Positions 47,290 to 57,424 of a stretch of DNA of 64,000 bases are shown piece by piece. The translations under genes and the position numbers were made by a program. This stretch comes from Albidovulum sp. (GTDB lineage: Bacteria; Pseudomonadota; Alphaproteobacteria; Rhodobacterales; Rhodobacteraceae). The notes beneath the pieces are model-generated. The model was not told the origin of the DNA. It did no database searches and saw only the letters and a program-made list of their open reading frames with translations. The DNA lies in the NCBI GenBank assembly GCA_028823855.1, contig JAPPFL010000038.1, forward strand, positions 62,001 to 126,000. Reading direction: 5' to 3'. Within the stretch, counting starts at the first letter, position 1. The number at the start of each line of letters is the position of its first letter.

Positions 47290-47859
47290 TCAGATTCGCC
47301 GCGAAATTACGCTCTCAGGTCTCATGCGTAAAAGAGATGACGTCACTAGACCCGCGAGAACGGCTTTCAAAATGTCTCCGGGAACAAAGGGAAGAGCCAA
47401 AACGGCAGCTTCAGCGAGCGATTTTTCAATAGCGAAAGCCATCCCGAAGATGCCAGGAATATAAAGCAAAACCACGCCTCCAGCGATCGAAGCGCCGGCG
47501 GTTGCCCAGAAAGGCCCAACCGATTTGGTATTCTCAACGATCCAACCAATCGCAAATGCCGCAAAGGGAAACCCAATTAAAAATCCGGCCGAAGGAGTGA
47601 CAAACAATCCTAATCCGCCCCGGCCTCCGGCCAACAATGGCAGACCGAGTGCGACGAGCAAAACGAATAGTCCGGCCGCTGCGAATCCGCGAATTGAACC
47701 CAATACAGTTCCGCATAGCATTATTCCAAGGCTCTGAGCCGTGATCGGCACTCCGGAAGCTAGCATGACCGTGGGAACAAGGCCGAGCGCCGCAACGAAA
47801 GCGGTAAAAAGCGAGACGAGCGCAATGTCTCGCTCCGAGAATTTCTGCATTGTTTTCAT
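47290..47859 (-). CDS. bioY: biotin ECF transporter S component BioY
   Basis: 189 residues, six hydrophobic helices. Family marks: LVPTVMLASGVPITAQSLGIML, LPLLAGGRGGLG and PSAGFLIGFP. BioY binds biotin in the membrane. It lies three bases after bioN in the order bioM-bioN-bioY. Two near ATG codons are possible (47859 or 47850). Confidence 0.94.
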   Translation of the reverse strand: MKTMQKFSERDIALVSLFTAFVAALGLVPTVMLASGVPITAQSLGIMLCGTVLGSIRGFAAAGLFVLLVALGLPLLAGGRGGLGLFVTPSAGFLIGFPFAAFAIGWIVENTKSVGPFWATAGASIAGGVVLLYIPGIFGMAFAIEKSLAEAAVLALPFVPGDILKAVLAGLVTSSLLRMRPESVISRRI

Positions 47860-47862
47860 GGG

Positions 47863-48459
47863 CTAACCTCTGCTACGGGCGCGTATCGCTTCCGCAACTT
47901 TTTCGGCATCGTCTATTGCCGTCAGCGTGAATGGAACAACTATGCGCCAATTGGGCTGTCGAGTTGAACGTGCCTTCCAAGCCAGCGTTAGTGCTTGGCC
48001 CTTTCGCGCAAGAGTCGGAGTAAATCGCACGACCAACGCGACCGCCAGATCCAGCCCGCTTAACCCTTGGCGAGATTTGCGAAACGGCGATGTAAGTCTT
48101 TGAACAAATCCTAGTAGGTCGTCGAGCCTTGTCGTCATCGTTACAAAATTCGCCAACCCGACTGCCGCGAGCAGTTTCGCAGCGATTTCGAATCCGGAAA
48201 CGAGCGTTCCAGTAAAAGAGTGCCATGCCGCAATCACCGCTAGAAACGGCCAAAGAGGAATAAGAGCACGCAGGCCGGCAATAAGGAATCGGGAACCCGA
48301 CAAAATGTACAAAAGGCCGACTACGGCAACAGCCGATACGTGAGTGGCCGCAGAATCGGCGGAAAAGAGAACGGCGGTAAAAAAGCACAATACCAAAAGC
48401 TTCGGTCCCGCCGGAACGTCGTGAAATCGAGTCTTAACCGGCGAAATCAGTGAAATCAT
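47863..48459 (-). CDS. bioN: biotin ECF transporter T component BioN
   Basis: 198 residues; membrane coupling protein of the ECF transporter (EcfT/CbiQ family). Hydrophobic segments near the N-terminus and the coupling helix with LVVRFTPTLARKGQALTLAWKAR, plus a C-terminal AEAIRARSRG (A-R-G motif). Overlaps the end of bioM by 26 bases. Confidence 0.92.
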   Translation of the reverse strand: MISLISPVKTRFHDVPAGPKLLVLCFFTAVLFSADSAATHVSAVAVVGLLYILSGSRFLIAGLRALIPLWPFLAVIAAWHSFTGTLVSGFEIAAKLLAAVGLANFVTMTTRLDDLLGFVQRLTSPFRKSRQGLSGLDLAVALVVRFTPTLARKGQALTLAWKARSTRQPNWRIVVPFTLTAIDDAEKVAEAIRARSRG

Positions 48460-49231
48460 CAGATTGTCCTCGGAGTTCCATCGTTCCTAAGAATTCGTCT
48501 AAAACTTTTTCCGGTGCGCCATCCATCAATATCCTACCGGCATCAATCCAAATGATGCGATCAAACCCGGTTAAAAAGGAAACATCATGTGTAATTAGCA
48601 AGATCGCCTCTTTCAAAGATTCGAGGTAGCGAAGCAAGCGGCGCGTTGTCGGCAGGTCAGGTCCAGAAAACGGCTCATCCAGAATTATCAGTTGCGGCTT
48701 CATTGCAAGTACCGAAAGCAAGCACACGAGATGTTTCTGGCCTTCCGACAGCGCATGCACAGGTTTGTCGCGCCAGTCCCCTTTTCCGAATGCAGAAAGA
48801 AAATCTCTAGCTTCTTTCCTCGCTTCGGAGTCGGATTGGCCCGTTTGCGACAGCCCGAATGCGATTTCTTCTTCAACAGTTGGAAATATTATTTGGTGGT
48901 CCGGATTCTGAAATATGATGCCAACTTTTTCGATCGCAGATTTACGGTCTTTCGATACGTCGATGCCGTCGACAATTATCTTACCCGATGTCGGCTTAAT
49001 CAGGCCGCAAATAAGTCGAGCCAAAGTTGATTTGCCCGATCCATTGCATCCCACCAATCCAATACGCTTTTCGCTTAATCGCAGAGAGATGTTGTCAATG
49101 ATCGTTTGTTCGTTCAACCGGTAGACTAAATTGGACAGAGTCGTGACCGGGATTTCGGTACCTGTCTTGATCGCGCTTGGCCGCGAAAGTCGCCCGCTAT
49201 TCGGTGCAAGCCGATCATTAGTTCCGATCAT
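48434..49231 (-). CDS. bioM: biotin ECF transporter ATPase BioM
   Basis: Energising ATPase of the ECF transporter, about 265 residues. Walker A GCNGSGKSTLAR, Q-loop FQNPDHQIIFPTVEEEIAFG, signature LSEGQKHLVCLLSVLA (SEGQ form), Walker B LIILDEPFSG and the switch His in LLITHDVS. The start is uncertain: ATG at 49231 gives about 28 extra residues before the usual BioM start, and a TTG at 49339 is also open. First gene of bioMNY. I found no clear BioR operator (TTATMTATAA) upstream. Confidence 0.93.
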   Translation of the reverse strand: MIGTNDRLAPNSGRLSRPSAIKTGTEIPVTTLSNLVYRLNEQTIIDNISLRLSEKRIGLVGCNGSGKSTLARLICGLIKPTSGKIIVDGIDVSKDRKSAIEKVGIIFQNPDHQIIFPTVEEEIAFGLSQTGQSDSEARKEARDFLSAFGKGDWRDKPVHALSEGQKHLVCLLSVLAMKPQLIILDEPFSGPDLPTTRRLLRYLESLKEAILLITHDVSFLTGFDRIIWIDAGRILMDGAPEKVLDEFLGTMELRGQSDDFTDFAG

Positions 49232-50052
49232 CGCGACAAGTTGCCAAGTCCGCTGGCTCCGAACCGAATAAGGCCAGAAAAGATCCTTGGGGCTTACCTT
49301 TAATGTCCAATCCCAGCTACATTCCCCGCTCACCGGCAAATTTCGGCGACGCAGCCCAAATTGCCGCAGCCTTCAATATGCCTTGTAGATTGCTTCGTCA
49401 ATTTGTGGCGCACCCGAAGATTCCGAATCCGACTCGATTCTATCGATTGCAACTGCTTATGGCAAAGTCCAGTACATCTTTTCGAAGAGCAACTGAGTCT
49501 CGAATCGCGAAAACACTCAATCCATTAAGTGAAATACGTACTGCGAGTGTCCGAAAGCAAATATTTGCTAATGCAGCGAATTCGGTGCCGCGGCGGGAAG
49601 GGCGACAGATTTTTGAGCGATCCATTCCACTTTAGAAAGAGTCAATTTTACGCATACATGCCAGCAACCGTTTTAAACCGAGGCAGCAGTGAATTTACCG
49701 TTCCCGGAAGTATGTAATTTCAGTGTTCGCGGGCAGGATGCCTAGCCATGAAGGTATCCGTTAATCTCACCTTGCCCAAATGGCATTGTCGCAAGATATC
49801 GGCACTGACGCGTATATCAACTAGCCTGTTCCTTTCTCATCGGCAAAGCCGCCACTCGGGCATCGAGTTCTCTTGCGTTTGAAATGCAAAGCGCTGCGCT
49901 ATAAATCGAACTTTCTGGGAGGTTGCCCCTTGTGCTTCTTGCCTAAGTATTTTCTAAATGGCCAAATAGTCGGATTATTGCTGGGCCGCACTTGCACTTG
50001 CACGTCGTACTGAACATATGATTGGCATTATACAAAATTGGAGCAGCCGCTA
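49232..50052. other. 820-base divergent spacer between bioM and the zeta subunit gene
   Basis: Contains an open plus frame at 49303-49635 without a ribosome binding site and with no known domain. Promoters of both neighbours must lie here. Confidence 0.35.
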
Positions 50053-50367
50053 ATGAATAGTTTCAAAGATCGAGAAGATGCATTCGAGAAAAGATTTGCC
50101 CGAGACGAGGAATTGCAATTCAAGGTGCAGGCCCGAGGATGCAAACTAGTCGGTCTTTGGGCTGCTGAACTAATGGGAAAGTCGGGTTCTGACGCGGATG
50201 ATTACGCACGCGAAGTTGTAATTTCTGACTTGGAAGAGGTGGGGCAGGAAGATGTCTATCGCAAATTGGCCGGCGACCTGGGCGAAATCGCCAACGAGTC
50301 TGAAATCCGTCAAAAAATGGAAGAATGTTTCGCCGCCGCCAGGGACCAGATAATCAACGAAATCTGA
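50053..50367 (+). CDS. ATP synthase inhibitor zeta subunit (DUF1476)
   Basis: 104 residues, DUF1476. The N-terminal MNSFKDREDAFEKRFARDEEL matches the inhibitory tail of alphaproteobacterial zeta; the rest forms the four-helix body (RGCKLVGLWAAELMGKSG). It blocks F1-ATPase rotation. GGAG lies 9 bases before the ATG at 50053. Convergent with purB, its usual neighbourhood in the class. Confidence 0.93.
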   Translation: MNSFKDREDAFEKRFARDEELQFKVQARGCKLVGLWAAELMGKSGSDADDYAREVVISDLEEVGQEDVYRKLAGDLGEIANESEIRQKMEECFAAARDQIINEI

Positions 50368-50459
50368 ATTCGTCGAGCGTTCCCGACCGCAATCCGCTTG
50401 GAAGCGCAGAATTACACGACTAATCGGGTGTAAGAGACAGCGTTCTTTTTGGCCTTCAA

Positions 50460-51761
50460 CTATGATTTGAAAACTCTTTCGAAGATTTGGTCAATGTGAG
50501 CAAGATGGCGGTCAATCTCGAAACAATCCTCCAACTCGGAAATATCCAGAACCGAGGATACGAATTCGTCGGTTTGAAGTGCCTGCTTGAAGTCGAGTCC
50601 CGTATTCCAAGTCGTCATGGCTACGCGTTGAACCGCGCTATATGCCGCTTCTCGACTTATTCCCATGTCTGTCAGAGAAAGCAAAACATTCTGGGAGTGA
50701 ACTAGCCCGTTAAGCCTGCTTAGATTTTTTTTCATATTGTCGTGCCTGACAACGCATTGCCGAACAACCGTTGTCAATCGCGCCAGCGCGAAATCGAGCG
50801 CAATTGTTGCGTCGGGGGCGATAACCCGTTCAACAGACGAATGCGAAATATCCCTTTCGTGCCAAAGTACTACATTCTCCATCGCGGGAGCCGAATAGGA
50901 TCGGATGAGTCGCGCAAGTCCAGTCAGGTTTTCGGACAATATCGGGTTTTTCTTATGCGGCATCGCCGACGAACCCTTTTGTCCCGAAGAGAAACTCTCC
51001 TCGATTTCTAAAATTTCCGTTCTTTGTAAATTGCGGAATTCCACGGCTAGGCGTTCGGCCGATGCCGCGATTATGCTCAGAACCGCAAAAAACATCGCAT
51101 GTCTGTCTCGAGGTATGACCTGCGTTGAAATTGGTTCCGGTCTCAATCCAAATTTTCGACACACATGTTCTTCAACTCTTGGGTCGACGGTCGCGAACGT
51201 GCCAACCGCGCCGGAAATTGCGCCTGTCGATATTTCTTGTTTAGCCGTCGCCAACCGCGATTGATTCCTCGCCATTTCCGCGTATGCCTGAGCTAATTTA
51301 AGGCCGAATGTCGTCGGTTCCGCATGCACTCCGTGACTGCGGCCGACGCACACTGTATACTTGTAGTCGAATGCCCGTTCCTTCAAAGCCTCAAGTAATG
51401 CTCTTAGATCCTCTAGAAGAAGATCGGCGGCGCGACTTAGTTGAATGTTGAAACACGTATCAACTACGTCGGACGAGGTCATGCCCCTATGTAGGGACCG
51501 GCTGCTGTTCGTTCCCGATTTTTCGGCGAGATACGTAAGGAACGCTATAACGTCGTGTTTGGTTTCGCGTTCGATTTCTTTGACTCGAGCCAGGTCGAAA
51601 TCAGTATCAATTCTGCGTATTGCCGCTGCATCTTCCTCCGGTATCTGCCCCAGTTGCGCCATCGCTTCGCTAGCCGCGGCTTCTATACTGTACCAAATTT
51701 TGTATTTTTCGGAGTCCGACCAGATTTTGGCCATTTGGGGCCTTGAATAGCGCGAAATCAT
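50460..51761 (-). CDS. purB: adenylosuccinate lyase
   Basis: 433 residues, fumarase/aspartase superfamily, acting twice in purine synthesis. Catalytic His region RGMTSSDVVDTCFN, ARSHGVHAEPTTFGLK and the signature loop SSAMPHKKNPILSENLTG. Complete in length. purC lies divergently 0.8 kb away. Confidence 0.96.
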   Translation of the reverse strand: MISRYSRPQMAKIWSDSEKYKIWYSIEAAASEAMAQLGQIPEEDAAAIRRIDTDFDLARVKEIERETKHDVIAFLTYLAEKSGTNSSRSLHRGMTSSDVVDTCFNIQLSRAADLLLEDLRALLEALKERAFDYKYTVCVGRSHGVHAEPTTFGLKLAQAYAEMARNQSRLATAKQEISTGAISGAVGTFATVDPRVEEHVCRKFGLRPEPISTQVIPRDRHAMFFAVLSIIAASAERLAVEFRNLQRTEILEIEESFSSGQKGSSAMPHKKNPILSENLTGLARLIRSYSAPAMENVVLWHERDISHSSVERVIAPDATIALDFALARLTTVVRQCVVRHDNMKKNLSRLNGLVHSQNVLLSLTDMGISREAAYSAVQRVAMTTWNTGLDFKQALQTDEFVSSVLDISELEDCFEIDRHLAHIDQIFERVFKS

Positions 51762-52588
51762 AAAAGCCTCCTATCGGACAGGCATTGCCAGATTCTTTTC
51801 GATCCAGGGGAATATTTCGCCATCAAATTCCGATGTTTCGCAAAAAACTACTCGTAGGACGTCGACAGTAATCGCCGCGAACCGCGATTCCGACGCTCCC
51901 GGCATCGCAGCGAGTCATGTATATCGCGAGGCCTACGGCATCAATGCTACGCATGATTGCACGGCCGTGCCAAGCCATATCGTGATGCGAGGACGACCTC
52001 GTGCATCTCCATTTCAATCGCTAATTTCGCCGATTTAGTAGAATACGGAACATTCGAATGCTTCCTCCGCTCACGAAGGTCGAGCCGTCGCGAAATGGCA
52101 TTCACGCAATCAGCGCACGCAAGAACCTGCGAATTTGGTATTGGAATCATGACCGTCAACATTTTTTGCAAGTAGGAACCGTCAGATTCCGTGTTAAATT
52201 GAGGTTGTAGCGAAGGAATCAATCAGCAATCCAACGGTCCCTTGATATCAAATTGCCTATCTGCAAAGGTTGTTGGCGAACTAGCATACTGCTAACGACA
52301 GAACTCGAAAAGGAGTATTTGATCGAATGTTTGGTCTTATCGTTTTGCGATAAGTTTGACATATACGTGAACAGAAACGTTCGCGCAGCGTCAGGCCATC
52401 GGAAAATCGTGGACGAAAGAACGAATTAGGCAAGGCCTCTTCATTTCATTCTTGATCAAGAGCCCAATGTTCCGATTGCCTTCAGCATTTGCCCTCTACC
52501 CGGGTGAGACTTGCCCGGTTGCATAGACTGGACTATAGACCGGGGGTTAGTTCGTTTCGAATCCGTCCGGCTACCGATTGGAGTTCCA
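51762..52588. other. 827-base divergent spacer between purB and purC
   Basis: Long for two purine genes. A short GC stem (CCGGG/CCCGG) lies about 70-90 bases before purC; no known purine riboswitch pattern was found. No gene. Confidence 0.35.
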
Positions 52589-53350
52589 GTGGCGAAGCAA
52601 AAACTCATATTTCGAGGCAAGACAAAATCAATTTATGAGAGCCAGGTGGCCAATGCAGTCATTCTGAGATTTCGCGACGACGCGTCCGCATTCGGCGGAG
52701 CAAAGCGAGCCGTCTTCGAAGGGAAAGGCGTACTCAACAACAGGCTTTCGGAACATTTCATGGCATCGCTTGCTCAGGTCGGACTCCCGACACACTTTTT
52801 GCGGCGCATGAATATGCGCGACCAACTGGTCGTCTTAGCGGAGATGATTCCGCTTAAGGTTGCCGTACGAAATTGCGCGGCTGGGTCCATGGCCGCGAGA
52901 CTGGGCATCGAAGAAGGCAAAGTTTTACCCAACCCCATCGTTGAATTCGCATTGAAGGATGAAAAACTCGGTTATCCGGCGGTTACGGAGGAGCATGCTG
53001 TCGCTTTCGGCTGGGCATCTCAGATTGAAATGGAAGACATGACGGCAATGGCGCTTCGCGCCAACGATTTTTTGGCTGGTATGATGGCCGGAGCCGGGAT
53101 GCGTTTGGTTGAAGTCGTTCTTGAATTCGGACGCGTGTGGCAATCGGAATTTAGCCACCTTGTCATTGCAGACGAGATTTCGCCGGATGTTTGCCGGCTT
53201 TGGGACATTAAATCCGGACGGAAACTGGACAAGGATCTATTTCGCAACGGCGACGGCGACCTGACGGACGGCTATTCCGAAGTAGCCCTCAGGCTAGGAG
53301 TTTTGCCGAAAACGGGGACTCGAGTACAAAAACCAAAACTCGTAAATTGA
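52589..53350 (+). CDS. purC: phosphoribosylaminoimidazole-succinocarboxamide synthase
   Basis: SAICAR synthase, 253 residues. N-terminal FRGKTKSIYE, then RDDASAFGGAKR, VRNCAAGSMAARLGIEEG, and LVEVVLEFGRVW with IADEISPDVCRLWD. The GTG at 52589 with GGAG in front gives the usual length; the frame runs upstream to 52511. The following purS/purQ/purL genes usual in the class are absent here, replaced by decayed genes. Confidence 0.95.
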   Translation: MAKQKLIFRGKTKSIYESQVANAVILRFRDDASAFGGAKRAVFEGKGVLNNRLSEHFMASLAQVGLPTHFLRRMNMRDQLVVLAEMIPLKVAVRNCAAGSMAARLGIEEGKVLPNPIVEFALKDEKLGYPAVTEEHAVAFGWASQIEMEDMTAMALRANDFLAGMMAGAGMRLVEVVLEFGRVWQSEFSHLVIADEISPDVCRLWDIKSGRKLDKDLFRNGDGDLTDGYSEVALRLGVLPKTGTRVQKPKLVN

Positions 53351-53469
53351 CTTCTCGATAACTTTCGCGAATCGCTGGAATTGTGAAAAGCCGGTAGACT
53401 TTCCTTTGACACGCAATCGACTTGTAGCGGCCATGAAAATTTAAGGTAGCGATGCAAATCTCCGGTCTT

Positions 53470-55032
53470 TTCCGCCAATCAGAGTCTAAAAACGTTTCAT
53501 AAGTTCGGTTTGAGCGATGCTGAAAGCTGTCTCGGCGAAAACTAAACTGAGTCGCTGGGTAGACCGCTATGTCCATGACAGCGGGTTTGTCCGCTTCAAG
53601 AACTGACGAAACTGCCTCAACCAATTGAAAGTTTGTCTCGGCGCGATACCCGACCGCGCCGTGCTACTCAGCCAGCTTGTCGAATGGTAGACTTGAGACT
53701 TCAGCACATATGTAGCGTTCTCCCAAATAACCTCGCTGATAGGCATTTCCGCTCCCCAGCAGCCGTTGTTCAAGACAATCGTGACCATTTTTTTTCCCAA
53801 ATCGACCGCGTCGATAGTTCTGAAATTGTCATGCCGAATCCTCCATCTCCGATAGGGCGTAATACTGGACTTTCGGGACAGGCTCATTTGACTCCTTGAC
53901 CGCACTCGAAGGAAAATCCGACCAAGCCAAAGTCAAGCGGCGTAAATAAACTTTCGAAAAGCAGTGGTCCAAAGAGTCCGTCGACTGCAGGCAAAGCGTG
54001 CGAGCGTCGAGGGTTACAATCGAATTATTAGGCAAATCGCTTCGTAGAGACTAAAAAGCACGGAAAAACGGGTCGGAACGCTATCAACGTCCGCATCTCG
54101 GTTGCGCCTTGAAAAGTAGGCGCGATATTTGTGCCGGAATGACTCCGTCCACGATTTTGAATGCTCGCGACAATCTATTGCTACAATCGCATTCATCAAC
54201 TGATCGGCAGCGGTGGGCGCGTCGGCCTCTTTCACCAGTCGCGCGTCCACCGGGGTGCCGCGAGGCCCAATTTGCGCGGCATACGAGGGATATCCGAACG
54301 GTATGCAGTCGCCTTGCCCCGGCGATGCAACGCCAAGGCAATTTATCGATTCAGACTGTGAATTGGTTTCCTCTCAGCTTCCTAAGTATTTTGTTTCCAC
54401 GCCAGCTGAAATTACGGGCCTCTTCGATTTCGCTATAGTCGCCGCCGCTTCCTTAACCGCGTTCGAATTCGCAAGCGACCTGTGGCGAACAATTTCGCGG
54501 CTTAAACTTGGAACCGATTGCGGAGCGGCGGATGCCGCCAAAATATCTTTCGGACAGTTGACGTGAACCGGTCCTTGGCGCGGTGCCGTGGCAAATCTAA
54601 TCGCCTGATTTTTGGATTCCGAAAGTCTATTCGTTCGCGTTGCAGTGAATGTTTGCTTCGTAACGGGAGCAAAGAGTGCCTGCTAGTCCACTTCCAGGAA
54701 TGCATCTCGATACAAGTGCTCGGAAGAAAGAGCTCCAGCCAAAATACCAAAGGCGAAAATGGTGCCTTGGCCTGCGCCAGTCCGGTTACTTGTTTCGTTG
54801 CCCCGGGCCCGTTCCGAACAGCCAAGACGACGCTCGCGTTTCGTGAAGCCTTTGCATACCCGTCCGCCAAATTCGCTCCCGTTCGCTCGTCGTGAGCAGC
54901 CAAAATTCGGATTCTTCACAATCGGATAGCGCATCGAATATCACCAAGGTCGCCGAACCGATCAATCCGAAGGCGTGTCTTGCGCCCTCCGCTTTAAGCG
55001 GATTGACGACTAATCGTCCACCGGTCGCGCAT
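53470..55032 (-). pseudogene. broken ThDP-dependent enzyme (Xsc / acetolactate synthase like)
   Basis: Minus strand. It begins with AAAGGAG and ATG (55032) and, after frame changes, reads LKAEGARHAFGLIGSATL, AAHDERTGANLADGYAKASRN, NGPGATKQVTGLAQAK, APRQGPVHVNCPKDIL, LMNAIVAIDCREH, IVTLDARTLCLQS, TIVLNNGCWGAE and PATQFSFRRDSF. These follow the order of a sulfoacetaldehyde acetyltransferase or acetolactate-synthase-like enzyme over its whole length. At least five frameshifts and stops separate the pieces. Length (1.56 kb) equals an intact gene, so it decayed by point changes and small indels. Which of the two enzymes it was is uncertain. Confidence 0.82.
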
Positions 55033-55258
55033 CTATGGATTTCTCCTTTAACGAGAGCTGCATTCAGAAGGCAGTTCGGTATTCGTAGCCGCTTTGCGGC
55101 AATTGCCTCAAGCCGGTCACTTCGAACATTCGGAACCCTGATTAACGCGCTCTCTTTTCGACCTATGCCCTATACAAATCCGGCGACTTTCAATTTCTCG
55201 TTGAATTGCGGCAACGCGAGAGATCTCTGATCGTAGCCGATTATGAAATCTTTCTCAG

Positions 55259-56300
55259 CTAGTTGAACGCGGGCAAAACTTTCTCAGCAAAGATTTCCAA
55301 TGATTGTCTTTGCTCTTCATGGCCTAGGCCGATACTCGCATAGTACGAAAAGGAATCTACTCCTAGTTCCTTGTATCCATATGGCTTTTCGATAACCCCG
55401 TCGGGCAAATCGAACATTAGGTTTTCTTCAAGTATCTCGGGGTCAAGGAACAGTCATTCTTCTATTTTCCAATGGCGTTGATTCGGGAATTCCGCTGACC
55501 ACGGCGCCGATTCGCGAGAATAGATTGCCGAATTGGGAAAGGTCGCAGCGTACAGCCGCGATTGACGCGTCTTGGTCGCGTTCGCTCTCGAAACGGCTGT
55601 ACGGCGTATAAACTCAAATACTGGTCTGGCATTTTTTCTCGACTTGACGACTGCTTCGTCAAATCGGTTCTTGTACAATTCGGCTCAATCGAATTTCTTT
55701 GAAATACGCCAGCAGAGAATATTGCAGCCGTTGGCTACAGCGTAATTGAAGGCAACTGGCGCGCGGGCGGCGACCCAGAACGGCACATTGCTTTGCAATG
55801 ACCTGGGGCATGATGTTGACTTCGGGAACTGCCAAAACCTCACTTTGTGGACAACATCTCCATGCCAAGGTAAACGAAGCGAAGGAACCATTTCTTGCTT
55901 GTATTGCCACGAATCAGTCTGCCTAAGTCTCGGTTCCATTCGGTCGAATTCTCGCTGGCCCGCCCAGATCCTAGGCCGAGTTCCAGTCGGCCCCTACTAA
56001 TTTAGTCCAAGAGAGCAGCTCCGCCCGCCAGGGTTGATCGGATGCTAGTAGGACGAATTTGCCACGCCGCAGCCAAAGCGTATCCCTTTGGTTTCTCCAG
56101 CCCGCCAAGGCAGCATTTGAGACGGATTGGGCGCAACAGTCTTCTCAATCGCATAATGCTCTGCTGCCTAGACGATATCCAAGCGCGCCCGGTTCGCCTT
56201 CGCCACTAAATCTAACCTGTGGCTAGCTACATTTCTCGTATCAATTTTGTGGCCGTTCGCTCCAGATTTATCGCCAAATAGATTTTAATCTCTTGCTCGC
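55259..56300 (-). pseudogene. broken luciferase-like flavin monooxygenase (LLM)
   Basis: Minus strand. Pieces in order: LDLVAKANRARLDIV, AAEHYAIEKTVAPNPSQM, the GRLELGLGSG region, WVAARAPVAFNYAVANGCN, YKNRFDEAVVKSRKNARP, and the C-terminus LGVDSFSYYASIGLGHEEQ and SLEIFAEKVLPAFN with a stop at 55259. These match the family's N-terminal EHH, GVGRG and C-terminal segments. Several frameshifts and stops. The total length (about 340 codons) is normal. The start is approximate. It lies upstream of the ThDP pseudogene in the same direction. Confidence 0.82.
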
Positions 56301-56539
56301 CCAAATATTCTACTCTTAATTTTTTCGTCTGCTTCCGCAATTCCTGAAAGCCGAGAGCGAATTCAAATTGCCCTGGAGCACGAACTGTTGCCGAAACTCG
56401 GCAGACAATCGGCTATCGAATTTCGCCTAGTTGGCAAATCGAAAGTCGTATTCTCTTACTGGCAAACACCGCCAAGCAGAACAATGAATCGTACGTGCTC
56501 GGGTCTGCAATTCACCGAACCAACCGCAAACTGGTCCCC

Positions 56540-57424
56540 TTATTGATTTTCTTGCTCGCGCAGAGCGTTCACGGGAACTTTGAGGTACGTCATGCCGTTG
56601 TCATCAGCTTCAGGCATGTTGCCTGCTCGCATGTTGACCTGGAGGCTAGGAACAATCAGCCGCGGCATTCCCAAATTCTTGTCCCTCTCATTCCGCAGCT
56701 TCACGAATTCCTCTTTGGCTCTTCCAGATCCGATATGAACATTTGAAGATTTTTGCTCACCGACCGTCGTCTCCCAAGAAAATTCGTCGCGTCCAGGAGC
56801 CTTGTAATCGTGTCCAACGAAAAGTCGCGTTGCGTCCGGAAGAGAAAATATCTTTTGAATGGACTCGTAAAGGTCTTCAGCCGACCCTCCTGGAAAATCG
56901 ACTCTGGCGGTGCCGAAATCGGGCATGAAAACAGTGTCTCCGCAAAATGCAGCATCGCCTATCACAAATGTCATGCAAGCTGGCGTGTGCCCAGGCGTGT
57001 GCATGACGAACGCCGGAATCGATCCAACCTTGAAACTATCACCGTCGCAAAACAATTTGTCGAATTGGGAACCATCCCTTTGAAACAGCGTCCCTTCGTT
57101 GAATACTTTTCCGAATTTTTCCTGAACGACGACGATATTTTCGCCGATGGCAATTTTTCCGCCCAATTCCTGCTGGATGTAGGGAGCGGCGGACAAATGG
57201 TCGGCGTGGACATGGCTTTCAAGTATCCATTCGGTTTCGAGAAATTTGTCCCTAACGAATTCGATTAGCTTGTCAGCGGATTCCGTATCGGTGCATCCCG
57301 ACGCGTAGTCAAAGTCCAGGACAGAGTCGATTACTGCGCATTTGCCTGTTTTAGGATCGTTGACTACGTAGGAAACGGTGTTGGTTCCTGAGTCAAAGAA
57401 CCCTTGCACGTCCGGTTGATTCAT
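56540..57424 (-). CDS. persulfide dioxygenase-like MBL-fold hydrolase (ETHE1/Blh type)
   Basis: 294 residues of the metallo-beta-lactamase fold, in the branch of bacterial sulfur dioxygenases (Blh). Metal site: ESHVHADHLSAAPYI (HxHxDH), HTPGHTPACMTF, the Asp in FCGDTVFMPDFG and the His in LFVGHDYKAPG. RVDFPGGSAEDLYESIQKIF is typical. It oxidises glutathione persulfide to sulfite. Intact, although genes on both sides are broken. An ATG start is visible; no regulator is adjacent. Confidence 0.88.
   Translation of the reverse strand: MNQPDVQGFFDSGTNTVSYVVNDPKTGKCAVIDSVLDFDYASGCTDTESADKLIEFVRDKFLETEWILESHVHADHLSAAPYIQQELGGKIAIGENIVVVQEKFGKVFNEGTLFQRDGSQFDKLFCDGDSFKVGSIPAFVMHTPGHTPACMTFVIGDAAFCGDTVFMPDFGTARVDFPGGSAEDLYESIQKIFSLPDATRLFVGHDYKAPGRDEFSWETTVGEQKSSNVHIGSGRAKEEFVKLRNERDKNLGMPRLIVPSLQVNMRAGNMPEADDNGMTYLKVPVNALREQENQ

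Noticed and set aside
49231-49339. BioR operator upstream of bioM
   Set aside because: No TTATMTATAA-like sequence was visible.
49303-49635. Open frame of 110 codons in the bioM upstream region
   Set aside because: No ribosome binding site and no domain pattern.
53351-56539. Intact genes in this block
   Set aside because: All frames are interrupted; only pieces of the two pseudogenes line up with known families.
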